NCBI GenBank assembly: GCA_004431415.1
Contig: QPMI01000249.1
Span: 1 to 64,000 of the forward strand
Length of the DNA stretch: 64,000 bases
From: Cyanophora paradoxa
Lineage: Eukaryota; Glaucocystophyceae; Cyanophorales; Cyanophoraceae
Reading direction: 5' to 3'
Numbering within the stretch: the first letter of the stretch is position 1; every line of letters starts with the position of its first letter. Both the position numbers and the translations under genes were made by a program. Under the pieces are notes generated by a model. The model was given only the letters and a program-made list of their open reading frames with translations, ran no database searches and was not told the DNA's origin. Of the stretch, positions 44,322-53,300 are shown piece by piece.

Positions 44322-46286
44322 ATGGGCACCGCGATAATTGGGCATGTCTGCCAATGCAAGGCCTCACCTCACTTTGCAGGAGGCTTTGTTGCATCCTGCA
44401 TTCAAGCTGCAGTCCAACAGTGGAGAGCGATTGGAGCCAATGATGTCGTGCTCAACTGGATCTTGCGTGGTTTCCCTTTGTCAGGAGCGAGGCGGCTGCC
44501 AGCAGAGCGCCGGGCCAACCACAAGTCTGCGGCTGTGGACCATCAGGACTTTGTGAGAACCGAAATTCAGAAGCTTTTGCGCACGGGAGCGATCAGAGAA
44601 GTTGAAGAAGCTCAAGTGAACATTGTCTGCTCACTGTCTGTGGTGCCCAAGAAGACTGGATCCAAGTTGCGGCTCATCTGGGATGGCCGGCCTACCAATA
44701 AAGGCCTTCCGGACATCCCCTTCAAGTATGAGACTCTTGAGCATGTTGCAGCCATGCTGCGCCAAGGCTGGTACATGTTCACTATTGACCTTGAATCTGG
44801 ATACCACCACGTGCCAGTCTCGCCGCAAGACTGGCGGAACATGGGCTTTGAGTTTGACAGCAAATTCTATGTGTACACAGTTTTGCCCTTCGGCCTCAAG
44901 CACTCACCGTTTGCATTCGTCAAGATCATGCGACAAGTGGTCAACTACTTCCGCCGCTTTGGCATCTTCGTGGTGAACTATGTTGACGACTGGTGGTTTG
45001 CTGCTCCAACCTACGAGAAGGCCTGTGAATTGCGGGATTTCGTCCTCAAAACATTTGCTGCCCTCAAGCTTGTGGTCAACAGCAAATCTGAGCTCACCCC
45101 AGCACAGTCGGTGGCTTTCTTGGGCTTCATAGTGGACTCCGCCCGCATGTTGTTTGAAGTACCCCAAGACAAGCTTGGTCGTCTGCTTGCTTTGATCAAA
45201 GGGCTTCTGAAGAAAAAGAAATCAGCATCTGCACGTGAAATGGCCAAGGTCGCCGGCACCCTTGTGTCCATGGCACGGGGCTTGGCTCCAGCTCGCATCA
45301 AGACCAGGTCCCTCTTTCGATACATCAATGTTGTGGCAAGAGAATGGCATTGGAATCATCCAGTGGAGCTCACCAATGAGACTCGTCGGGAACTTGAGTG
45401 GTGGCTGGCCAACATCCACCGATACAATGGCCGCTGCCCTATTCGGCCTGAAAGGCTCCTTGTGTTGACTACGGATGCAAGCCATGTTGGTGCAGGAGCC
45501 TGGATCACTACCCGAATTGGTGATGCTCAACCTGTGGCTTGGGAGCTTGAGCCTGCCCCATTCCAGTGCCTGTGGAACCAAGAAGAAGCTCAGCAAATTT
45601 CGTCGTGGCGCGAGTTAATGGCAGTGCTTCGCGCTATGCAGCACTATCAAGGTTTATTGCGCAATCAGAACATCTTAGTTCGCTCGGACAACACAGTGAC
45701 TGTGGCCTACATCAACAATGGTGGCGGAAGACATGAATACCTTTGCCGAGTTGCAGCAGCAATTTGGGATATTGCTCTGCTCAATTGCATCAGCATTGAA
45801 GCAGAACACATTCCTGGTGTTGACAATGAGTGGTCCGATGCTTTGAGTCGCTACTTTTACCCCGCCGACTACTCGTTGAAACCTGGATATTTTGCCATGG
45901 TCAGTCGGACATTTGGACCTTTTGATATTGATCGTATGGCCTCATCAGCCAACACTCACCTAAATCGATACTTTTCCATTGATTTGAATGATCGACATGC
46001 TGAAGGATATGATTGCTTTACAGCAACCTGGCGTGGTGCTCGTAATTACGTCTTTCCGGACCCAAATTTCCTCTTGCACCTTGTGTCACATGTCCGCCAG
46101 TGTAGGGCCTCGGCAGTTTTTATTGTCCCTCAGTGGCCCTCAGCTCCATGGTGGCCACAGTTGCAGCTTGCCTTGCGTGCACCTGCAATGGTGCTCGGCC
46201 CAGCATATGACGTGTGCTATCGCGGGCCTCGCTCGGCACAGTTACCTTCCTGGATTCTTGTTGCTCTTTATGTGTCGTGGGAGTAG
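44322..46286 (+). CDS. Reverse transcriptase-RNase H of DIRS-like element
   Basis: 654-codon ORF from the ATG at 44322. RT motifs are intact: KLRLIWDGRPTNKG, FTIDLESGYHHV (first catalytic Asp), VLPFGLKHSPFAF, and YVDDWWFAA (YVDD box). The RNase H domain has TTDASHVGAGAW, SSWRELMAVL, VRSDNTVTVAYIN and DNEWSDALSRYF, which gives D, E, D, D. Beyond this lie FGPFDIDRMAS, a Trp-rich PQWPSAPWW segment and PSWILVALYVS, a C-terminal layout typical of DIRS/PAT polyproteins rather than gypsy. No protease or integrase follows. This copy looks potentially functional, but the recombinase that should follow is missing. Confidence 0.9.
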   Translation: MGTAIIGHVCQCKASPHFAGGFVASCIQAAVQQWRAIGANDVVLNWILRGFPLSGARRLPAERRANHKSAAVDHQDFVRTEIQKLLRTGAIREVEEAQVNIVCSLSVVPKKTGSKLRLIWDGRPTNKGLPDIPFKYETLEHVAAMLRQGWYMFTIDLESGYHHVPVSPQDWRNMGFEFDSKFYVYTVLPFGLKHSPFAFVKIMRQVVNYFRRFGIFVVNYVDDWWFAAPTYEKACELRDFVLKTFAALKLVVNSKSELTPAQSVAFLGFIVDSARMLFEVPQDKLGRLLALIKGLLKKKKSASAREMAKVAGTLVSMARGLAPARIKTRSLFRYINVVAREWHWNHPVELTNETRRELEWWLANIHRYNGRCPIRPERLLVLTTDASHVGAGAWITTRIGDAQPVAWELEPAPFQCLWNQEEAQQISSWRELMAVLRAMQHYQGLLRNQNILVRSDNTVTVAYINNGGGRHEYLCRVAAAIWDIALLNCISIEAEHIPGVDNEWSDALSRYFYPADYSLKPGYFAMVSRTFGPFDIDRMASSANTHLNRYFSIDLNDRHAEGYDCFTATWRGARNYVFPDPNFLLHLVSHVRQCRASAVFIVPQWPSAPWWPQLQLALRAPAMVLGPAYDVCYRGPRSAQLPSWILVALYVSWE

Positions 46287-46442
46287 ATTGCAGGCTCTTG
46301 CTGCAGAATTCAACTCCTGCTCATCTCTGCTCAGCTTACTTTGTCCAGCAACAGGGATAGAAAGCTTGAGTGGGGGGCTTTAAAAAGAAGAAGAAGAAAT
46401 GTAGTCTGACATACCCTTGACTCTGGTGATGCAGGTGCTCGT
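45416..46442 (+). repeat. Left arm of 1.03-kb inverted duplication
   Basis: Covers the RNase H end of the RT ORF and its downstream sequence up to the base before the recombinase start codon. The complement of this sequence occupies 47852-48876. The two differ by at least two single-base indels (an extra G near 46198 and one near 46370 in this arm). Confidence 0.9.
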
Positions 46443-46445
46443 CTG

Positions 46446-46525
46446 GGGGTGAGCAAATGCAGTAGTAGGCAACATCCTCTGCCTTGTCTGATGTAGCAGA
46501 GCAGAGTGACACTGGTCAATTGCTG
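46446..46525 (-). repeat. 80-bp fragment of the recombinase gene (duplicate of 47580-47659)
   Basis: Same orientation and sequence as 47580-47659 inside the recombinase ORF. It joins part A at its left side and unrelated sequence at its right side. It marks the rearrangement junction. Confidence 0.85.
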
Positions 46526-46851
46526 CGCTCGAGGACATCAGCTAGCGCACGCTGCAGAGTGAGTCTTGCGGACATAGAATGATTGAACATTAGTGATCAA
46601 TTGTTGATCAATTATTCATCAAAAGATATCAATGGTTGGCACTAACAATGGCTTAAAGATGACTGAAGGCATAGTAAACAATGGGCATTGCTAACACACA
46701 TTGAAAGCGGCTAAGCAAAGCCGCTCGAGCGGCTAGGGAACAAGCCGCTCAGCAAGTTACACAGCTTGCCCTCGCTTGTGAGCGAGGGAGACAAGCGCCG
46801 ACAGCACAGCAAAGGCGCACAACTGCGAAGCAAGACTCTAAGACTAGACAA
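46526..46851. other. 3' end of element part B and unassigned sequence
   Basis: No ORF. 46695-46800 contains hairpins with AGCCGCTCGAGCGGCT and GCCCTCGCTTG...GAGCGAGGG, likely terminal structures of the element. 46550-46690 is AT-rich unassigned DNA. Confidence 0.6.
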
Positions 46852-47851
46852 TCAACTACTGCGCCGAGTACGCGCGACTTGCTGCCGACATGACTGCAGC
46901 GAAGCTGACGGGCCAGCGTAACGAGCACCAGGCCTAGCCATGAGCGCAGCCAAGGGCGGGCGCTCAGCAGAATCGATATAGCGTCGGTAGACCGCTGACA
47001 ACAAAGACCAGCGACCAACCGCTTGAACAAGCTCTTCAGGCACGCCCGCCGCAGCCAGAGCAGTAGCTCCACCGCGACGCAAGCCATGAGGTGTGATACC
47101 AGTGGCGTCCAAGCCCGCCGCGTCAAATGCGAACCGGAGAACATAGGCCACGGTCTGAGCTGACAGAGAACGAGCTGCGTCCCGAAGCTGCCCAAAAAGA
47201 GGTGCGCCCGGATCCGCGAGCGCTACAGTCCGCAAGTAGGTTCGAAACCAGAACACCGGACAGATGACCGACTCTGGGACAGCGCCCAAGACAACTTGCG
47301 CGCCTTGGCGACGACGATCGGTCTTGGAACCGGCAATGAAGAGCACGACGCGATCCGCGCGGATGGACACATCTTGCCGCCGGAGTGCCACGATTTCGCC
47401 ACGCCGCAACAGGCCAAAGAAACCGGTAAGCAACATCACAAGGGCGCGAAGGAGCTTGTTTGAGGGGGAACGAGCGTAGGTACGAGCAATCGCCTCCAGG
47501 TGGACGGACGTGACCAATGCAGATTGCTTTGCTGGTTTTCCACAAAGTCGGGCGATTCCTTGCAATGTTTGCAGCACAAGGGGTGAGCAAATGCAGTAGT
47601 AGGCAACATCCTCTGCCTTGTCTGATGTAGCAGAGCAGAGTGACACTGGTCAATTGCTGAGAGACCGTACTCTTCATCAGCAAGAGCACCAGCAGTGTTG
47701 CGACGCCAGAAGCTGTTGGTGGCCAGGCTGGAATGCAGTGAACCGCGCAATGGCCTTCATAGAGGACGACCCAGCGGGCGTAGAGGCTTTGGGTTCGCTC
47801 GCTCACAGAGTTTGTTCTGTAGAAAGTGACCCGGTTGAGCAGATCAGCCAT
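46852..47851 (-). CDS. Tyrosine recombinase of DIRS-like element (frameshifted)
   Basis: The start ATG at 47851 opens MADLLNRVTFYRTNSVSERT, the beginning of a core-binding domain. After about 47645 the conserved protein continues in another frame: LQTLQGIARLCGKPAKQ, the first catalytic Arg in GLLRRGEIVALRRQDV, HGLRRGGATALAAAG (His-x-x-Arg), VGRWS, and the nucleophile in VYRRYI. The stop is at 46852. In the second frame a TGA lies immediately upstream of the overlap, so a shift, a small intron or a disabling indel is needed to make one protein. It is in the same orientation as the RNase H copy at 47874-48876, as expected for DIRS gene order. Confidence 0.8.
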
Positions 47852-48876
47852 ACGAGCACCTGCATCACCAGAGTCAAGGGTATGTCAGACTACATTTCTT
47901 CTTCTTCTTTTTAAAGCCCCCACTCAAGCTTTCTATCCCTGTTGCTGGACAAAGTAAGCTGAGCAGAGATGAGCAGGAGTTGAATTCTGCAGCAAGAGCC
48001 TGCAATCTACTCCCACGACACATAAAGAGCAACAAGAATCCAGGAAGGTAACTGTGCCGAGCGAGGCCCGCGATAGCACACGTCATATGCTGGGCGAGCA
48101 CCATTGCAGGTGCACGCAAGGCAAGCTGCAACTGTGGCCACCATGGAGCTGAGGGCCACTGAGGGACAATAAAAACTGCCGAGGCCCTACACTGGCGGAC
48201 ATGTGACACAAGGTGCAAGAGGAAATTTGGGTCCGGAAAGACGTAATTACGAGCACCACGCCAGGTTGCTGTAAAGCAATCATATCCTTCAGCATGTCGA
48301 TCATTCAAATCAATGGAAAAGTATCGATTTAGGTGAGTGTTGGCTGATGAGGCCATACGATCAATATCAAAAGGTCCAAATGTCCGACTGACCATGGCAA
48401 AATATCCAGGTTTCAACGAGTAGTCGGCGGGGTAAAAGTAGCGACTCAAAGCATCGGACCACTCATTGTCAACACCAGGAATGTGTTCTGCTTCAATGCT
48501 GATGCAATTGAGCAGAGCAATATCCCAAATTGCTGCTGCAACTCGGCAAAGGTATTCATGTCTTCCGCCACCATTGTTGATGTAGGCCACAGTCACTGTG
48601 TTGTCCGAGCGAACTAAGATGTTCTGATTGCGCAATAAACCTTGATAGTGCTGCATAGCGCGAAGCACTGCCATTAACTCGCGCCACGACGAAATTTGCT
48701 GAGCTTCTTCTTGGTTCCACAGGCACTGGAATGGGGCAGGCTCAAGCTCCCAAGCCACAGGTTGAGCATCACCAATTCGGGTAGTGATCCAGGCTCCTGC
48801 ACCAACATGGCTTGCATCCGTAGTCAACACAAGGAGCCTTTCAGGCCGAATAGGGCAGCGGCCATTGTATCGGTGG
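47852..48876 (-). pseudogene. 5'-truncated RNase H end of the DIRS RT gene (right arm of inverted duplication)
   Basis: Inverted copy of 45416-46442. It begins within the RNase H domain (the TTDASHVGAGAW region) and lacks the whole reverse transcriptase. A single-base deletion after APAMVL shifts the frame, so the C-terminus differs from that of the plus copy (PSWILVALYVS is lost). It ends seven bases before an MND1 exon. Confidence 0.88.
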
Positions 48877-48883
48877 CTTTCAG

Positions 48884-50182
48884 CGTGAAGGAGGTTCTGC
48901 AGAGTCTGTCGCGCGCGCTCTGTTTCTCGGAGTCTGTCATGCGCGCGCGGCGCGGCGCGGGGGCTAGCGCTGGGGATCTAGATCTAGAGCTCCCGATCAA
49001 TGAGCCCCGGCCCGTCGTGCCCGCGCGCAGAGCCTGTGTGACGACAGCCTTGTCCAGTTCGACAATTGCAAGATCGGGATCAGTAACTACTACTGGCGAG
49101 CTCGAGCTGCTGTTCAGTTTGAATCTAGATGAATTTTTAGAGCGTACTTAATTGTGTAATTGGAAATTGAGCGCCGCAAGTATATAACGTTAACGCCGCG
49201 ATTTATCTCAGGGCGTTTCCGAGCACGTGCACGGCGGGCCAGCAGCGCGCCTCGCGGATCAAGCAGCTCCAGGACTGCGTCGTGGCTGCCGAGGAGCAGA
49301 AGAAAACGCTCTCGGACCAGAAGGAGAAATCGCAGCACGGGAAGGAGGACTTGGTGCGTCGGAGGTCTCACAGCTGCAGCCGTATTTATTTAATTAGCTG
49401 CCGCGGCTGCGCCACTTTAATTTCGTGTGAGATTTGTATTAGATCTAAACGGAATTTGACATTTAGGCGGACCGCGCGGCGCTGCTGGAGCAGCTGGGCG
49501 CTAGAGCGCGAGGACGACGCCCTCTCTTCAGAGCTCGCGATCGCCCGGTGATCATGAGTCTCGCAGTTGCAATTGCTCGCGCGCGGATCCCGGAGCGCCA
49601 ACGCGTACGGTACCTGTGCATGCGCACTAGACTCAATCAATGATTGCAATTGACTTGAATTTTGAAAAAGAGAAGAGTTTGAGGGCGCATTGAATTCGCA
49701 GGAATTTAAATTAGACGCGCCCGCGGCCGCGTTCGTGCGCGCAGCTACCGCGACTGCGATCCAGAGGTGCGCGATCGCGGTTTACATGTTTCAAGTTTAT
49801 AATTACCGTAGTACTTTGAGTTCTTGGATTAATGAACCTGGTGCAGAGACGCAGACGACTGTACATGTCGCAACGGAGGCTGCAAATCGGTGCACGGGTG
49901 CGCATGCTTAAGTAATAATTCTTGGCCGACGCCCATGTACACGCGCACGTGCACGCGAAATCCGTGCGCAAGCACGTGCACGTGCGCGTGCACGTGCGCG
50001 CTGACAACGTTCTAGATCTAGATCTTCCGGCGAAGAAGCACTGCGCGGCGAAGCACAACATGGAGGCAAAGAAATTCATGATCAGCCGGGCTTTCGACGT
50101 CCCTGAGGCGCGCCCAGAGGATTTGAAATTTCGCGATCGGATTCTATACCTTGTAACATCGATGGCTGATTATGACGCGTAA
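48884..50182 (+). pseudogene. MND1: MND1 meiotic recombination protein, 5'-truncated and frameshifted
   Basis: Exons match MND1 in order: 48884-48908 (VKEVLQSL); 49033-49095 (DDSLVQFDNCKIGISNYYW, spliced through a GC donor); 49212-49353 (AFPSTC ... RIKQLQDCVVAAEEQKKTLS); 49467-49547 (ADRAALLEQL then LEREDDALSSELAIA); 49745-49766 (YRDCDPE); about 49847-49897 (VATEAANRCT); and about 50004-50182 (DNVL ... FMISRAFDVPEARPEDLKF). MND1 with HOP2 stimulates DMC1/RAD51 strand exchange in meiosis. The first ~50 residues (winged-helix start) are absent; the DIRS element lies directly upstream. One extra G at 49495-49498 shifts the frame, and the last intron has no AG at the expected acceptor. It may be dead, or the 5' exons may lie elsewhere. 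Confidence 0.82.
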
Positions 50183-50367
50183 AGCGAAAAGGCCCTTTTC
50201 TCCTTTTCAAAAGCGAGAAGGCCCTTTTTCTCCTTTTTCCTCCTCTTCAACGTTAACAGGGGCATGCGCAGCGCACTGCACTGCACTCCATGACAACTCC
50301 ATTGATGATTGCGAATCCATGCAGACAAATAAAAATGCCTCGATCAGCTGCTGCTGTTTAACAGTTA

Positions 50368-53300
50368 CTACCCCCAATTGTTGTCACTGAAGCTGGATAT
50401 TGAACTGAACTGTAAACAAATACTGCCTTCTGTTATCCGCCTTGTCTCCGAGATTGATTTCCTGTCGCAAATTGGAAATTCATGATCATAAGCAGTGATC
50501 AGACCTTGTATTACAGGCGTACGTACCTTTAGCGCCCATGTACCACCCGGGCTTCCGGCGGGCAGCGCGTGCGTGATGGTGTAGAGTTTCCACGCCCCGG
50601 GGTCGCCGACGAAGAAGCGGGTGTAGTAGTTCTCGTGGTAATGGTACTCGAACACGTCCCCGCCCGTCGGACTTAGCAGGCGGTACGAAACAGAGCCGAG
50701 GCCTGACCCGCCGTGATCCCGGGCCCAGTACCGGATGGTAACGTAAGTGCCTCCATTCGGATTGGTCGGGTCCGTGGGGGCCGCCTGGAACAACATTCAA
50801 TACACCATGTAAAATCTTGTGCATTTATGGACACGCATACCGATACGGTGACGTTCGTCGCGTTGAGCTCCGGCTGGAACAAATCGGCGACCGGCGTCGT
50901 GATGTTGATGTTGTATTGCTTATCTGGAGTGCGATACATCTCCGCCGCAGTGGTTTCCTGGGCGATGTTTGTGACTGTGTAGTGTTCGATAAAGTACGTC
51001 CTGAAAAATAATATTAGAGAGACGTCGACCGGGATTTAGCATTGCAATTGCAAGCTAATGATCACCCGTTGCGCTGGTAAGGATTGATATCGAAATCGAC
51101 TGTGCAGTTATACGCGAACGCCTCGGTCAGTTTTACGCAGTACTGCTTTCCAACCTGCGCATGCAAAGCAAGAAAGAAATTTTATGTATTAGTTATAGAC
51201 GCGGACAGGGTCTGTCGCGTGCGAGATTAGTGTGTCTAATCGTGCGCGCGAGAAGCCCGTGCGGAGTGCAAGCTCGGCAGGGCGGGGTTTGGCGAGTGCT
51301 GCTGCTGTTAGCCACCGTGATGGTAGACTGAGGGTGTACCCGTCCAACTACGGCGTACCCCGACACACGCATACAAATGACCGCGGCGCTCTAACTAGCC
51401 TAGGCGCCGTCGGCCTAGCAGCACGAAGGCTGCATACATCATCTAGAGCCCTAGCGGCTCACAATCGAGCATCCACTGTAAAGTCGGATGCGACAACTCC
51501 TCCTCTCGGATCCCGCGTCCGCGCGGGTCTACGCCCGAAGGCGAACAGAGAGAGGGCCGGGGAAGCCAGGAATTTGATCGAGCCTGAGCTCTCTATACAA
51601 CGCGACCCCGGCCGCTATACACAAACGCTCGGAGCTACCGGCTACTGCCGGGAATCGAAAAAAGGCTCCGAGCCACTCACGGTCGGCGTCACCGGCTACT
51701 GCCGGGAATCGAAAAGACGCCGAGCCCGTCTACGTCCGGCGACTGCCGGGAATCGAAAAAGGCTGTCGCCCGGCGGGTGCCGGTACGACTCCAGCGTGTA
51801 GTGCCCAGGGGGCAAGGTCCAACTTCGGGCCGGCGGCCCAGGCAAACCCGCACGAGGCGAGCGGTACGGAGACAGAAGCCGAGGGGGGCCCTGCCCTCAT
51901 CGCGCAGCACGTTAGCCGCAAGAGCGCACGCTGCAACAGCAACGCGGGGCGTAGCGTCGCGATGGCACTCGATAGCCCACAGCAATATGCCCGTCCCAGC
52001 GCTTAGGGATATGCAGCCCGTCGTGCGACGCTGCCTAGGCACAAGCCGCGCTCCCACAGCAATTGCACGGCATCGAATCGGGGGACCCCGACGGCGGTGG
52101 AGCTAGGGATCTCCAGGGCGAGGCTAGGCGCCGCCCACAGGGCTCAAACCACCGTCACTCGTGACGGCAGGTGCCCTGCCCGACCCGTGCATGCACGTCC
52201 ATTGCGAGGGGGACGTGACCCTCCCAGGCGAACTGCCACCGAGCGTCCCCGGTGCAGAGCCCTGAATGGGGGAATTTTTGCGTCCCCAGTCGTCGTACCC
52301 GGAGTGGGATCCGGCGTAACGACCGCCTGCGTGTACCCCCACCGGCGCAAGGCGCGCCCTGGTACACCGCCAGGTCTTACACGGAGGGGAATGGACATCC
52401 CCTGTCGCTGTACCCGAGGCAGAACTCGGCGTCACAGCCGCCTACCGACCCTTCTGCAGACGCGAGGCGCGTCCTAGGGCTCGGCTAGGTCTTCGGAGGG
52501 CCCCAGCCCTGTCACCGTGCCGAGCTGTGCTCAAGGCCACCGGCCGCCCGCGGCTCATCCAATTTGCCCGGGTCTTTACAAGGGACTCGCACCCTGTCAC
52601 CGCGCCGAGCTGTGCTCAAGGCTGACGGCCGCCCGCAGCCTCTTCTCTCGGCTCGGGGCTTTCGCGTTGTGCGCGGGGCTCTGAGGCCCGTCGATCCAGC
52701 CCGCCTCGGGCGATCTCTTGCTCAGCGCTGCCAAGGGGCTAGCGCAGCCGCTCTCCTGTCCTCACCCTCTCGCGGGGTCGGGACGCAGCTCAGAGCCGGC
52801 TTCCTAGATCTCATGATCAAGCCGCTCCCGCCGGAGCCGTTGGCACCGTGGCCGTGGCTTCCGGCCCGGACCACCCGCCGCCTTAACCGCCTTGGGGCCA
52901 GGCCGGCCACATGCGAGACGGAACTCATGGGTGTCCTTCTGGCGCCGCCTCAACAGGCCGGCCACCGGGTCTCCAAGCTCCTAGCTTGTGAGCAGGGCTC
53001 GCGGCCCGCCGCACCGCTCGGCCTGCAGCCGCAGCGTGCCGCCTGGGTGCCAACTTGTCGGGCAGTTCACCAGGTTTTTGGGCTGGGCACCAGGCCCTTG
53101 CCCCGCTAACGTTCGGTCCGGGCCCCGGAACCAACACGTGCGGCCTGGGCGCCAACTTGGCGGGCATCACCAGGACTTTAAGTTCAAGATAGTGCAAAGC
53201 TCTCGATGGAGCTGCTGGTGCCTGAACGCCTAGGGGCGAGCCAGGACTTTATTTCAGGGCTCGAGCTCTCGAGGGCACTGTGTGCTCATGATCAAGCTCG

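Larger units (their letters stand above)
42044..48876. mobile_element. Rearranged DIRS-like (tyrosine-recombinase) retroelement cluster
   Basis: Plus-oriented part A (42044-46442) holds a 162-bp repeat, a Gag-like ORF, a second copy of the repeat, and a reverse transcriptase-RNase H ORF; it breaks at the point where the recombinase ORF should begin. Minus-oriented part B (48876 down to about 46530) holds the RNase H end of the same element followed by the tyrosine recombinase and a 3' end with hairpins. Parts A and B therefore share 1.03-kb inverted arms (45416-46442 and 47852-48876). No integrase or protease is present. The GC content is well below that of the host genes. DIRS elements use a tyrosine recombinase and make no target duplication; none is seen here. 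Confidence 0.85.

Noticed and set aside
44322-46286. Gypsy- or copia-type pol
   Set aside because: No protease or integrase; the region after RNase H matches DIRS layout and a tyrosine recombinase is present nearby.
46852-47851. Phage or bacterial integrase indicating contamination
   Set aside because: It sits beside a DIRS RT-RNase H in the expected order, and the flanks are intron-bearing host genes.
48884-50182. Generic coiled-coil gene
   Set aside because: The successive exons VKEVLQSL, NYYW-AFPS, CDPE and EAANR are specific to MND1.
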